NCBI GenBank assembly: GCA_026225945.1
Contig: JAMJFZ010000239.1
Location: forward strand, 30,766,501-30,830,500
From: Cricetomys ansorgei
Lineage: Eukaryota; Chordata; Mammalia; Rodentia; Nesomyidae
Direction of reading: 5' to 3'
DNA: 64,000 nt
This document shows positions 1-12,169 of this stretch, piece by piece. A program made the translations under genes and the position numbers. The notes under the pieces are model-generated. The model did not search any database. It worked only from the letters and a program-made list of their open reading frames with translations, and had not been told where the DNA came from. How positions within the stretch are numbered: the stretch's first letter is position 1; each line of letters starts with the position of its first letter.

Positions 1-178
1 AAGAGAGGCTTGTCCAACTAAGCACACAGATAGTACCAAGGAGGACCTTGACTCAAACCCCAACCAAGACTACTGTCCTTATATAATATCATTTCTCATA
101 AAATTCAATAAACGATCACTGAACTGATAGTATGGGAAACTCTCACATGCTACTGCTTGCTTCCAAATACAATAAACT

Positions 179-202
179 AAAAAAAAAAAAAAAAAAAAAA
201 AA
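179..202 (+). repeat. Poly(A) tract
   Basis: An uninterrupted A run of 24; no recognisable SINE body before it. Confidence 0.8.
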
Positions 203-1130
203 TCACGTGTACAACATGGCTCAAGCCTTATCATCCCAAGGAAAAAAATGAATATTGTTTTCCTTGGGAAATTAGGTAGTCCAAAACTAATGGTTTATCA
301 GTTAAGATACTTCTGAGGGCCATGAACATCACATTGTCCAAGACTCTGTGAAAAGTACTTTGTTGGCTCAATGATTGTCCCCTCTCCCAAAAATCACAGT
401 CTCAGTGAAAAGACAAGCAGCACTGAAGGATGTTAGAGAGCAGAAGCCCAGGGGAGAAGCACACAGTCCCCTGAGAACTTGTTCCAAGAGAGTCAGAGAA
501 TGCCTACTTGTAAATGGAAATATTAATAACTTGGACAGGTTCATTCAGAGAACAGGAGATAATCAGTTTGTAAGCCTCAGCCTCTGCAGAGGGTTGCCTC
601 TCATGGAGTGACCTGGCGCAGCACGTGGCCTATAGGTAATTTATTGATTCAAAGCTCCACTCTACTGATAAAGGCCTTATTTACATTAATGAATAGAACC
701 TTACATCTGCAGTCTCTGCCAACTGACTTGTCAAAGCTGGGGAATCCAAGGTATTCCCTGGCTGCAGAAGTCTGAAAAAGTCTTAATTTGCAATATCATA
801 AACAACTTGTTTTTACTTGAAGATTTTAGAAGAAGAATTTTAGATTTTACATGAAGATTTTCTACATCCATTGTTTGAGCCTTCCTGCACCTGTGCAGGA
901 AGCAAGTCTTATAGAGAGAAGCAAGCTGCAAAAGCCTTAGGAAGCACCCTTTCCCCATACAGCACAGAAAGCACGTTTTACAGCTGTAGGTTACAGAAGC
1001 TTCACTGCACAGACAGAACATACAACTATACAATATCTGATTCAAATATCCACTGCACCTATTGGCTTCGCTGTGATCCCTTGACAAGTTAGCACAACTG
1101 TAGCTGTCTTAGAACCATAGGGATTTATTT
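203..1130. other. Unique-looking intergenic DNA, nothing recognised
   Basis: No exon-like conserved frame, SINE or LTR signature seen. Open frames here are short and without family resemblance. Confidence 0.4.
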
Positions 1131-1430
1131 CAACATATTCTGGAGGCCCACAGCCTAAAATCAGCATCAGCAGAGCCAGGGTCCTTCCCAAGGCTCCGGG
1201 AAAGAATCCTCTTTGGCGTCTTCAAGCTCCTGATGGCTCCTTCGTTTGTTGTCATGAACACCATCGCTAGAAAAGCTACGTTTTTCTCTAGACATGGCCA
1301 CCTTCCCTAAGGTACTATATCCCCTCCTTCTCGTGAGGTCATTGGCTTGAGGCTCTGTTTCCAAATAAGGTCACAACCTGAAATTTCAGTAGCCATGAAC
1401 TTTGGGAGGAACACTATTCAGCCCACCACA
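1130..1430 (-). repeat. Old interspersed repeat, unnamed
   Basis: Text such as ATTCTGGAGGCCCACAG...CCAAATAAGGTCACAACCTG...ATTCAGCCCACCACA is typical of a widespread old mammalian element. I cannot assign the family safely. Strand is a guess. Confidence 0.45.
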
Positions 1431-1507
1431 GAAAGCCTGTCAGTCAACGTTCTCTAGAAAACTGAGCTAATAGAATATGTAAATTTGTGTACATATATAC
1501 ATACCTG

Positions 1508-1584
1508 GGGGGGGGTGTACTTGCTAGAGGGGATTATGCATGTGTGTGTGTGTGTGTGCGCGCTTGTGTATGTATGTATGTATT
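1508..1584 (+). repeat. G run, (GT)n and (GTAT)n tracts
   Basis: A run of nine or ten G, then (TG)n at about 1539-1563 and (TATG)n at about 1567-1584. Confidence 0.8.
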
Positions 1585-1589
1585 TACCA

Positions 1590-2620
1590 GAAGGGATTGT
1601 TCAGAGGAGTAACATGGTCACAAGCTGAAAAGTCTTAAATGGCCGTCTGCAGTATGGAAAACCAGAACACTGGAAGCTTCTCAGAAGCCTCAGAACAAGA
1701 GTCAGACCAATGACAGGGCCCAGCTGAAGATCAAAGGCCCCACGGGGGAGACGCTGTGCTCAAAGGATTAAGAACCTGGAGTCTGATGTCCTTCAGTAGC
1801 AATCTGTTCAGGGAAGGGAGCACACCCATGAGCAGGAGCACACAGCTCTTCTTTCTGCTTTGTCATCCCTCTGCCGGCCTTTCAGGTGATAATGCCTCCC
1901 ACATCAAGGGACACGCTCAGTTCTCTGGTCCCCTTGCCAGTCTTTCCTGCAAAACCCTTGCAAAATTCTGAGTAAAAGTGTGCTTTCCAGTCCTGTAGCT
2001 GCCCCACTCTTCAATCACAGAGATCCTCAAGAGTCACCCTTGCCCGTTTGTCATTTTATACCAAACGTTAGCTAGTTAGTAAGCATTATTTTCTTTTCTC
2101 CTGAAAGGATTGAGTTAGATAGAGCAGCTTCACCTGGAATGCTTGGGGCCTGCTAGCCCTCAAACAGTGTCAGCACATGTACCCTAAGACAGAAAAAAAG
2201 GTACTTGTAAATTTTTTTTTTTTTTTTTATATCCTTCAGTTCTGGCCTGGATGGTTTTCCCTGTTTGGGATGTCTATGGATATCCGTCTAAGACCTTATT
2301 CTTATCTAGTTTTAAAATAAATTCTGTTCATTTTTAACACCCTGCTTAATAGCATATGAATTGGTGAACAGTATGGAATCCCAGGGAGCCACAGGTGGCA
2401 GGATACTTCTGAGATTACTTGTTTTTGACTCTTGCTGAAGTTCAAAGGTATGCAATCACTGACAAGCTAGCTGAAGTTCAAAGGTATGCAATGATTGGCC
2501 TGAGACCCCAGTGCTACATGCCGGAAAAGCTTGCCTGACACAAATGAGAAATAACCTTCAGAGGTGAAGAACCACTCCGGGATTCAACCCCAGTTTCCAG
2601 TATTTGGTATTTCCCAGGCA
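1590..2620. other. Intergenic DNA with a short tandem duplication
   Basis: No gene or transposon recognised. A 23-bp sequence occurs twice with a 36-bp period (2434-2456 and 2470-2492). A poly(T) of about 20 sits near 2211-2228. Confidence 0.45.
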
Positions 2621-2639
2621 CTGTTTGGAATCAGTTTTT

Positions 2640-2732
2640 TAGACATTACTATACATGAGACACATCTAGGGATCTTGTCAAAATGCAGATGCTGACATAC
2701 ACATTTGGTTCTATGTCTTAACCGTCACATTC

Positions 2733-2779
<47 letters not shown>

Positions 2780-2855
2780 ACACCGGGAATTGCTGATGAT
2801 CTTGCTCTGAAGACCACACTTGGAGTAGCAGGTGTTGTGTAACTGCTCCTCAATT
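2640..2855 (+). repeat. MER5A-like hAT-Charlie relic split by a (CA)n tract
   Basis: AAATGCAGATGCTGA and, after the repeat, GAATTGCTGATGAT...GACCACACTTGGAGTAGCA resemble the MER5A DNA-transposon consensus. The (CA)n at about 2735-2783 interrupts it. Confidence 0.6.
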
Positions 2856-2867
2856 GTTTTCCTAAAC

Positions 2868-3010
2868 GCCCCTGTTACTATTACAGATATATGTGCTGTG
2901 ACTGCCCCAGATTTACACAGAAGGAAATCAAGGCACAGGAAGCTAGGTGAATGTCCTGAGGTCGCTCTGCTGGGAAGGGTCACAGCAGGATTTGTACCCA
3001 TATAACCCAA
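2868..3010 (+). repeat. MIR (ancient tRNA-derived SINE)
   Basis: Shows GAAGGAAATCAAGGCACAGGAAG, then a TGTCCTGAGGTC / CTGGG / GGATTTGTACCCA order matching the MIR core and right end. Confidence 0.7.
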
Positions 3011-3028
3011 TTAGAGCCTGTTTGGGTT

Positions 3029-3205
3029 TTTTGTTTGTTTGTTTTTTGTTTTGTTTTGTTTTAAGACAGGGTTTCTCTGTTGTAACTCTGGCTGTCCTGG
3101 AACTCATTCTGTAGATTAAGCTGGACTCGAACTCACAGAGATCCACCTGCCTCTGCCTCCCAAGTGCTGGGATTAAAGGTGTGTACCACTTTACCACCCA
3201 GTTAA
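3029..3205 (-). repeat. B1 SINE
   Basis: Antisense B1: GAGACAGGG-like start, TCCTGGAACTCATTCTGTAG, CCTCTGCCTCCCAAGTGCTGGGATTAAAGGTG. The T-rich left end is its A-tail. Confidence 0.9.
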
Positions 3206-3284
3206 ACCTGTGTTCTTCACCATTGCCTTATAATGAGTTGGGATTTTTAATTTTTTTTTTAATTTTTTGGGAGAGGTTGGGTTT

Positions 3285-3488
3285 TGTTTTGTTTTGTTTT
3301 TATGTTTTATGTTTGTCATCTGCATATATGTCTGTTATGTACCACATGCATGCAGTGGCTACAGAGACCAGAAGATGGCATAGATCCCTTAAAATGGTTG
3401 TGAACCACGATGGGTGATGGGAGTCAATCCCAGGTCCTCTGGAAGAGCAGCAAGTGCTCTTAACCGCTGAGCCATCTCTCCAAGCCCT
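3285..3488 (-). repeat. B2/B3-type tRNA-derived SINE
   Basis: Antisense copy ending in CTGCTCTTCC...GCTGAGCCATCTCTCCAA, the reverse of the pol III A-box end. Confidence 0.85.
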
Positions 3489-3677
3489 GTAATAAGGGTC
3501 TTAAAAGTAATCAATGACGATCTACATGTTTACACATATCCACTTTTATGCCACCTCATTAAGACTGTGTGTGAAGCATGTCATTAAAATAGTGCCTATC
3601 AAACAATTTTTTAAATTAGAAGTTTTGCCATGATATAGCATTAAGTTTAAAAAAAAATAAAACACAGAACACAGGTC

Positions 3678-4140
3678 TTGAGGCATATAGCTCAGCAGAG
3701 AGCTTGCCCAGCAGCCATGAAGCCCTGGACTTCCATATCCAGCGCCACAGCCTCACACATAAAGTCAGAATACAAAATGAGTCTGGTCAGACTCTTTGAT
3801 TACCTAGCTGTATCTCTCAAGTAGGATCCAGCTCACCACTCAGGATCAGCAGGTAACCTTCCTCTTCTTCCTTCTTTCCAGAAACTACCCCAAAAGAATC
3901 TTCACTCTCCTATCTCAACAGCAAACACCCCAAAAGTGAAGTATTGACTCAGAGAGAAATAGTACTTGCTGCGAAAACATGAGGACCCAAGTTGGGATCC
4001 CCAGCATCGTGGCCACGCGTGACTGTAAACCAGCACTGTGGATTGAAACAGATGGGTGGAGACAGGCGGATCATTCATATGTTCTGGCCGGTCAGTCTAG
4101 CTCCAGGTTCAGTGAGAGGCTTTGTCTCAAAAAAAAAAAG
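3678..4140 (+). repeat. ID-like fragment and an RSINE1/B4-type SINE
   Basis: An ID-like tRNA head (ATAGCTCAGCAGAGAGCTTGCC) is at about 3680-3760. At about 3955-4140 a B4/RSINE1-type element has GGGATCCCCAGCATC, GGAGACAGGCGGATC, CTCCAGGTTCAGTGAGAGGC and an A tail. Confidence 0.65.
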
Positions 4141-4225
4141 TAAGGTGGGCAGTGGGCAGTGATAGAGAAAGACACTGACATGTCTCTGGCATCTATACCC
4201 ATGCATGCACTATACACAGGGGAGG

Positions 4226-4308
4226 CTAGGGGAAGGAAGAGGAGGAGAGGAATGGGAGGAGGAGGAGGAGGAGGAGGAGGGAGAGGAGGAAGAGGAGGAG
4301 GAGGAAGG
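4226..4308 (+). repeat. (GGA)n purine tract
   Basis: About 80 bp of almost pure purines with GGA units. Confidence 0.9.
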
Positions 4309-4384
4309 TAGGTGAGGTCTTAACTAAACAAAGGCTTAAGAGAAAACAAATGGAAGTCCATAGGAGCAAGACAGTTGGCCACCC

Positions 4385-5081
4385 ACTTTGACTCATTCAG
4401 CAAACATTCACTGAGTGTGCTCACTGTGTCCCGCATACCCCACTAAGCGCTGAGCTGCAAAGCAGGCACAAAGCCCCGCCCCCACGAAGATTACAACCTA
4501 GCAGAGAGAGGCTGACAGCTACAAAACGATACTAAGTACATTGTGTAGTGTCTCACTAGGTGTTAAATGTCGCTGGGGAAATGACAAAGCAGGGCAGGAG
4601 AGGGAGGTACACTGGGGTGAGAGGGGCCTGCGGCACCAGTTAGGATCATCAAGGTGGCCACAGCAAGACAGTGGCGTTGGGTAAAGGGTTCGTTCGTGAG
4701 AGGAGATTAATTATACCCATGTATATCTGGGGAAGAACATTCCAGGCAGACAAAACACCAGGTGCAATGGCCCTAAAATGGAAATATGTCTGGAATCTTA
4801 AGGAACAGCAGAGAGGCCATTATCTCTGTAGTGGCTTCACGATAGGAGAGGAAGTCAAAGAGATGGCAGGTGGGGGGAAAGGACATCATATGTAGTCTTT
4901 ACACGGCTTTAAAGTCCTACAGGCTATACATTTATATTGGGTTTAAAATAGAGAGTCTTTGGAGAGTTTGGAACAGAGAAGTAGTCTGATTTGACTGGTG
5001 TACCAAAGAGCCAAGTATCTAGGGCTCAGGGTAGAATGTTTACCTAGTATGCTTTGGGCCTTGGGTGTAATCTCAAGCATG

Positions 5082-5116
<35 letters not shown>

Positions 5117-5760
5117 GGAGGAAAACGACAACGACAAGGAGGAACAAGAACTGCTTTCACCTATCTGGGCCCAAAGATAGAGAACCAAGATAGAAGCTTA
5201 GAGACCATCTACAAGCAATTGTAATAATCCGTGTTGGAAAGCCGGTGAACCACACTAAAGGCAATAGCAACTGAAACAGCCAATTAAGACAAAAGACATC
5301 AGGGGTTTGTGAAGGATTGAATGCAGGATGTGAATGAAAGAGAGGCGTCTGGGATGTCTGGTCACAGCACTTAGGAAAACGAAGCCGTCTTTAACCAAGA
5401 TGTAAAAGAATACAAGAAAAGCCAACTTAGAAAGGCCCAAGTTCAACTTTGGACACGTGATGGGACAGACCCAATGGTTGGCAGGATGGGAAAACTGGAC
5501 GCGGTCATCACCGGCAGCCAGGAGGACAGAGGAGATTCCCAAAGAAGGGATTAGGGAAGAGACACAGACCCAGGGACCAAGGGCTGAGCTCTTTGCGTGT
5601 CTGTGAAGATGAGAGAAAAGGTAAACCAGGAAAGCGGGTGTCTGGGTAACCATTCGTTGGAGAAACGTGAGCAAGAGAGCCGGCTGCTGGTGGGAGGTCA
5701 TAAAGGGGAAGCTTTGGGTTCACCCGGCACAGACCAGGGTTAACCTCCTGGAATGTGTTT
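4385..5760 (+). repeat. Old mammal-wide repeat (LINE-2-like), interrupted
   Basis: ATTCAGCAAACATTCACTGAGTG...GAAGATTACAACCTAGCAG, then AACATTCCAGGCAGACAAAACACC and GGAAGTCAAAG, follow the order of an abundant old element I associate with LINE-2. An ID-like head and (GGA)n (5079-5123) break it at about 5005-5125. The 5200-5760 part is diverged and uncertain. Open frames here are not conserved. Confidence 0.4.
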
Positions 5761-6950
5761 ACTTGCCGAAAGGACAGAAGACATCAACAATAAAGAGAGG
5801 AAAAGAGCATTGTGCCTGGCATTAAAGCTTCAAAGCTTCAGGGAAGGACAGGGTGGCAGTGTTTTGGGCATTTAGGGAACAGTCTCACACACGCCTGGCT
5901 GACATATTCCAGTGCACGAATAAGTCTTTATTTTATCGTGACTCAACAAATTATGTACTGACTCTTTGTTCTCGAGCTCTGCCCCGAATCAAGCTTAATC
6001 TTTTAAGTTGAAGGGAATGAGGAAGGAAAGGTCACCTACCAGCAATTAAGCCATCACTCACTAGAAACCTGGACTCAGCTTGTGACATCAAAGGGCCGAT
6101 TGCCACTTCCCACTTCAGCCTATGGCGCCTTCGCTCCAGCAATGGATTGGTGTTTTTAATAGGGTTGCCTCGGCCTAGGAACAATGTTGAGAAATGCACA
6201 CTGTCCCTTTCTCGGTATTCAGTCCAAGGAGAACAGACATCTGAGGTCAAGGCCGAGCCTGTTCTTTCTGTCATCACACACTGTAAAGACGTTTCCTACC
6301 ACCAGCCTTCCTGCCAAGCTACCCATTTAGAATTGTCTTTCACACAAAGTCATATGTGAATGCAGAAGAGATGACATACTTAAACTCATCAGGAGAGTGT
6401 CGTTTTTAACTCAAAAATGGAAGGTCTGCCTCGAAAATTTCTCGACAGTCTCCCAACCTTAGCTTTTTTCCAGTTTCCTGTTTCCCTCGTTAAACCAGAG
6501 GATGAAATGATCCCCAGGGACACACCTAGGTCATTATGTTTAAATGGCTGATCTGCTTTGTTTCCACTCAATGGAAATGATTATCATTAGCTCTCATAAC
6601 GAGAGAATAGAAAAGTTTCTGTAGAACCTCTGCCTCTCGCATCCCAGTACTTTAAAACCAACAGAAAGGAAACCTTAGCTGAAGACTGCCTCTATAGCAT
6701 GTTGGAAATGGTGCTTTGCAAATAATAATAACAATAATATTAATAATAATAATAGTGTTCAGGGAAGATATTTTAACCACTCGAAGCATTATGTTTTGAA
6801 TAGTATCTACCTGTTAAAGGAGAACCCGCAAGACCACCACAAGGAAGCATTATAAATGTGTCAGTATGAGCACTATTTAGCTATTCATGAGTTTGCTATG
6901 TCATTCCCATTGGTTTTCTAAACTTAAGAGATTTTGTTGTAAATGCTGAG
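5761..6950. other. Intergenic DNA, only an (AAT)n tract seen
   Basis: An imperfect (AAT)n lies at about 6720-6755. Nothing else recognised. Confidence 0.45.
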
Positions 6951-6951
6951 C

Positions 6952-6986
<35 letters not shown>
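6952..6986 (+). repeat. (CA)n microsatellite
   Basis: Uninterrupted CA units of about 32 bp. Confidence 0.9.
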
Positions 6987-6988
<2 letters not shown>

Positions 6989-7890
6989 CCTACAGTCATG
7001 CAAATATGTATAAACAACCACCCAACTCACACGTTTTATTTGGCAACACCCACCCCTCACCAGGAAAGAGATTTCCCAGATTTAAGAAAATAAAAAATCA
7101 CTGGTCCTTTCTTTCAGTCCACAATCCTGCTCCCTCTGTTCATCAGTCAGTGGACTCCTCCCAAAACTGCTTTTTCAAAATTATATAATTGTAACTTCAG
7201 CAGCTTAAAATGAAAATAAAAAGCAGTTCTTATATTAAGTAACATACGAGATTTGTCTCTTCTCCGTGTCTGTAAAATCCGTCACAGAGCAGAAACGATC
7301 AGAATCTGTTCTTTCAAAAAAAAAAAAAATACACCAAGATTCATTTACAAAACGCAAAATAAAGAATATGCTTTCTTAAATTGTTATTTTTAGATGTTGG
7401 GTTGTATAAGCAACCTGTAGAAAACAGGCTTTGAAGGCAGCTCCTCACAAGATAGAAGCTTGAGAGGCATGTATTTCAGCATCTTCCCAGCCCAGGACCA
7501 GCAGATGATGAAACCTGACAGATTGGCTGGCATCATCTCCCCCACTCTGGGTGCTTGTCTCTTGCAATCTGCTCCCACGGGGCTGAGCCCTCGCCTTGTT
7601 CTAAAAACATCAGCCGCACACACACCACCTCCGATCCTGGAAACCGAAGAACTCTACACGGTGGCAAACGTTTGTTCTCTGAAGTTTTCTTCACAAGCTT
7701 CAGAGTCAGATGAACCTACCACCTGTTAGGAGCGTTCTGCGTGCACAACATCCCGAGAATTTCCTCCATCGCTCCCCACAATGGTTGAAGAATATTTGTT
7801 CACCAAGTCTCTATCTTTTGGGCGCCTGCCAGGCCCTGCAACAGCTATTAAAGACATAAAGCTAAATTGGAGATCTTTTACGATTTTGTT
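6987..7890. other. Intergenic DNA, nothing recognised
   Basis: No SINE, LTR or conserved frame seen; an A run is at about 7318-7330. Confidence 0.4.
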
Positions 7891-7892
7891 TT

Positions 7893-8107
7893 TGGTGGTG
7901 TTGTTGTTGGTGGTGGTGGTGGTGGCAGTGATGGTGGTGGTGGTCATGGTGGTCATAGTGGTGGTGATTGTGATGGTGGTGGTGGTGGTGGTGGTGGTGG
8001 TTGTGGTAGTGGTGGTGGTTGTGGTGGTCATGGTGGTCATAGTGGTGGTGATTGTGATGGTGGTGGTGGTGGTGGTGGTTGTGGTAGTGGTGGTGGTTGT
8101 GGTGGTG
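7893..8107 (+). repeat. (GGT)n minisatellite with a longer internal period
   Basis: About 215 bp of GGT units with scattered TGT, CAT and GAT variants. One variant pattern (CATGGTGGTCATAGTGGTGG then GATTGTGATGG) occurs twice about 85-90 bp apart. Long Val-, Gly- or Thr-repeat frames here are artefacts. Confidence 0.9.
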
Positions 8108-8370
8108 TGTGTGAACTCAGTATTAAACCCAGGGCTCATATACGCTAAGCAAGTATCTATTAAGAATGAAAAGTGTATGACAGCCTGTGTTCTTGTTCTC
8201 TTTCTTCATCTCCATCTCTACGATCTGTCTGTCATCTATCTCTAGCTCAGTTTTCTGTGTAGCTTAGGCTTGAATTCTGTAAGTAGCCCAGGCTGGCTTC
8301 AAACTGGTCATCCTCCCACATCAGCTTCCCGGGTGCTGGGATCCCCAGCATGTGCCACCCACGCTTGTCC
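8108..8370 (-). repeat. Old antisense ID and B1-like SINE pieces
   Basis: AACCCAGGGCTC...GCTAAGCAAG (8120-8155) is the reverse of an ID head. 8245-8368 keeps B1 landmarks AGCCCAGGCTGGC and GTGCTGGGAT. Confidence 0.6.
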
Positions 8371-9150
8371 CGTGCCCTTCTCCTAAGGATACTGACACAT
8401 ATGTAAGAATTGGTGTCAAAAAATACAGCATGCACAATGCAGTGGGAGAAGAGAAGGTAGTGTGCTCATCCTGCCTGGCACTGAGCGAGGCTCACTGGGG
8501 AGCTCGCTAAGAAAGAAGGGCAGAAAGCACTGCAGACCCACCAAAGCCTGGAGACCTTGATGGACAACTGAGAAAATGGAATGGAAACACGGGCAAAGCA
8601 AGGAGGGTTATCAGGCTGAATGCCAGGGTAGGCAGGAAGGACTTCGATGCCATGCTTTTATTCCATAGTAGAGCAATAGGAAACTGTGAATGGCTTTTAC
8701 CCAAGGAACAGCAGTCCCGTCAAATTATATAATGACATCACTGTGGCAGCTATTAAAGATGGATTGCAATAGGCAGAGAAAATTGGGACTTGAGGTGGAG
8801 CTGTAGCAACACAGGAAGAGGCAAGAGTTGGTCCAGAGAGGGGATGTGTGGGACTCAGGAAGAAGAGGAAGAGCACAGCAGGGATCCAGGGGTCCTGATC
8901 ACAATGACAGACAAGACAGACTTGCATGATCCAGTTAGGGTGGCCCAGAGGAGAGGCTAGCTAAGAATTTGCTTCTTAGTGGACTGCCTCAGACAGTGGG
9001 AGGAGGAGGGGGCCAGGTGGTAGAGGTCAAGGAATGCTAAGGCCAAGCATCAGTGTCAAACTGAAGTCAGTTAGATGATAGCAGGAGACAGTCGGGAGAG
9101 AAACAGCAGCCCTGGAGTCAACAAATGCGTCAGGATGGCCTAGACCTCTA
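8371..9150 (+). other. Intergenic DNA with a possible old LINE-2-like stretch
   Basis: GCAATAGGAAACTGTGAATGG...GACATCACTGTGGCAG at 8670-8750 resembles the old mammal-wide repeat seen at 4.4-5.2 kb, but it is too diverged to be sure. Confidence 0.3.
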
Positions 9151-10865
9151 TATACTCTGGCAACTTGTTTAGACAGACCGTAATTCCACAGAGCGGGGCA
9201 TGCCGCGGGGCAGGTGTGTTTAGACAGCTAACTCCAGAGCGTTCTCTAGCCTCTTTTCCCTGGAGCCAGACACTCATTTCCCAGTATTGCTTTCAGCTGC
9301 AGGAGCAGTGGGAGGCCTTGGGGAAACTCTGCTGGGACCGTGCTTCCCTGGTAAAAGGAACAGGCATAGTTGATGCATCCTCTTGCCAACCTTGGACGTG
9401 ACGTTCATTAGTTCTTTGAGCCAGTTTGTCACTGCAAGGTGACAGAAAGCCACTACGTGAATAATAAGCAGCAAGGTGCAAACAAAGTCCCAATTCCCAT
9501 CGTTACCTCTCGGGGAGTTTTAGACAAAGACCAGGAAAAAGCCATATATCAGAGGAAAGCCTGGCTTCAAATGAGCCCAGAGGGGGCTTATTTTAAGGAG
9601 AGACTGAGGCTACCTCAGTACCCTACTCCCCTTAACATTCATGCAATGCCTGGTACGTGATGGACCCAAACCTCAAAGGTTCTGATGGAGCGGAGAGACA
9701 GCAAAGGAAAGGGGGGCAGAGCAAGAGGACCAGACTGAGCCAGACAGTGAGCTGGCCAGTTAGAAAAGTCTGCCTTGATCGCAGTGAGGTGGGGAGGGAT
9801 GCTAACCTCAGCAGGAGGGAAACCCTGCTAACTTCTCTTCAGTTAAAGACAGGAGATTCCAGGGAGAAAAGGGCAAGAGAGAAAATCATCTGAAGCTGAG
9901 GTACTAGCTAGGTGCTTTTATTAGTCCAGTGGTGGAGACAGTCTCAGATTTCAGGAGACCCACCCCTCCTTTAATAACGGAGAGCAGGAAAGACGGTTGC
10001 ACATCTATGAAACCCACCTAGGGACTCCTGGCGGATCGGAGTGCGCACCAGACATTTTATAATGTGGTTATCACCTACCTTGACTCCAAGGAAAGCCCTG
10101 GTGCTATGGCCTGAGTATAAACTGGATTGAATGGGTAGCAACTAATTCCACAGCAGAAAAGTCGGGTCTTGGACGAGAAAGAGCCAGTGAGCCACATGGT
10201 TTCAAGAGATACAAGGTGGTGTGATCCTCTGGCAAACCTGCCCAGCCGCCCCCGAGGCCCCACAGTACCATAACATCAGTGTCTACAAAGCAGTCAGAAA
10301 ATTCCAAAAATAAAACCTCTCAGCCTCCTGAACGTTACTGAATTCTCATTCCTCCTTACACATCTCTCTCCATACACAACTCCAGCTGGTCCTTCCATCT
10401 CCCAACATAAATTCAATAGAGGAGTAAATCTAGAGATACCTTATGTGGTCTTTTCGCGAAGAGCAGCCAAATAGACATAAAAAATGCATACATAGACCGG
10501 AATCCCATGGAGAGGGAAGCGAAGAGAACTGTGGTCAAGCATTGAAGCCATATGCAGTGTGCAGGTACCACTCTGTTTCCAGTATTGAGACATTATATTT
10601 TGTATTTAAATGATGTCTCAATGTTCCACGAAGGGAAGAATGACATTTTTTAAATGTTAGCTTCACATACATAATTCCCAGAGTCCTAACATATTACTGA
10701 AGAAACTAGTCTGATTTCAAATAGACCAGTCATATGCTGCAGTTAAAACTACATTTAACACTTCGGTCGGTATTATTAATGCCTCTAGCACACACACACA
10801 TCTCCTACTAGGAGACAAAGCCCCAGTGAAATAAGACGCCACCTATTGACCACACATTAAAGTTA
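9151..10865. other. Intergenic DNA, nothing recognised
   Basis: 1.7 kb without a SINE or LTR that I can name. This is among the longest repeat-poor stretches in the window. No splice-flanked conserved frame seen. Confidence 0.4.
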
Positions 10866-10868
10866 CAG

Positions 10869-11012
10869 TCTGGGGCCAGTGGAATGGTTCAGCAGTTAGA
10901 TGTGAGGACCACCAAGCCTGAGAACTTGAGTTCTTTTGCCTCACATAGAGGAGAAAACCAACTCCAGCAACAGAGCATGGCACATGCACACTTACACACA
11001 CACACTAAACTA
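10869..11012 (+). repeat. B2/B3-type SINE
   Basis: GGGGCCAGTGGAATGGTTCAGCAGTTAGA head with a CACA-rich tail. Confidence 0.75.
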
Positions 11013-11019
11013 AATTAGT

Positions 11020-11745
11020 GCAATTTTTTTTATTTTTCTCTTTCATTGAAAATAGATTCTTTTCTCACAAAAACATCCTGATTACGGTTTCCTCTCCCTC
11101 TACTCCTCCCAGTTCCCGCTCAGATCTCTCCTATCTGGATCCATTCCCTTTCTATTTCTCCTAGAAAAGAACAGTCTTCTAAGAGACTTTAAAACATAAC
11201 AAAATAAAAATGTAATAAGATAAGACAACAATTATCACGTTGAAGTTAGACAGGGCAAACACACAGAAGGAAAAGAGCCCAAGAGAAGGCACAAGGATCA
11301 GAGACCCACTCAGTAATTACGCACTCAGTAATCTCGTTAAAAACACTAAACTAGAAGCCGTAATATACCCACAGAGGGCCTGGTGCGGACCTGTACTGGT
11401 CCTGTGCGCGCTGCCCCAGCCTCTGTGAGTTCACATGAGCTTGCTCAGTTGACTTGTTCTCCTCGTTCTCCTGATGTCTTCCATCCCCTCTGGCTCCTAC
11501 ACTCCTTACGCTGCCTCTTCCTCGGGATTCCCTGAGCTCTGAGGGGAGGGATTTGATGGAGACATCCCACTTAGGGCTGAGCGTTCCAAGGTCTCTCATT
11601 CTCTGCTTAATGTCTGGCTGTGGGTCTCTGTGTTTGTTCCCGCCTGCTGCAGGAGGGATCTTCTCTGATGATGGCTGACCAAGGCACTGGTCTGTAAGTA
11701 CAGCAGAATGCCATTAGGAGTCATTTTATTGCTACTTTCTTTGAT
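11020..11745 (-). mobile_element. L1 3' end, antisense and 5'-truncated
   Basis: A T-rich left border (its poly(A) tail), then sequence I recognise as rodent L1 3' UTR: CTCCTCCCAGTTCCC, AGAAGGAAAAGAGCCCAAGA, AGGGATTTGATGGAGACATC, GCCATTAGGAGTCATTTTATTGC. No coding potential. Confidence 0.85.
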
Positions 11746-12165
11746 TTATCCCAGCTAATAAATTAAATAAGTTAATTTTTAAAAAAATTTAAATACAGTC
11801 AGTGGGTCCATTTTTTGCATGTTCAGGTTCATGTGTGAAAATGACCTTTAACATTTTAACAGATTTAGTAGAATCAAGTTGAGAATAAAGACTATAAAAT
11901 ACCGTCAAAGAATTTCTCCTCTCTTTGTTTAGTATTGTATCTTAAGAAAGCTATTACCATGAAAAAGCTTAGTGTTATGTATGTATGTGTGTATATATAT
12001 ATATGTATATGTATATATGCATTCACTTGATGACTGATGCTTAATTAAATGCATATTAATTAGTACCTCCATATGCTCCATATGTTTGGCAATAGTAAGA
12101 CAAGACTGACCTAGTACCCACCCTCTTAGGGCTTGCAGCTTTTCTAGAATCTGTCTCATCGCCTC
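11746..12165. other. AT-rich intergenic DNA
   Basis: Only a TATG/TATA tract at about 11977-12020 seen. Confidence 0.4.
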
Positions 12166-12169
12166 TACC

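Noticed and set aside
7726..8245. 137- to 154-codon frames rich in Thr, Val or Gly
   Set aside because: They are read-through of the (GGT)n tract in different frames; no unique domain.
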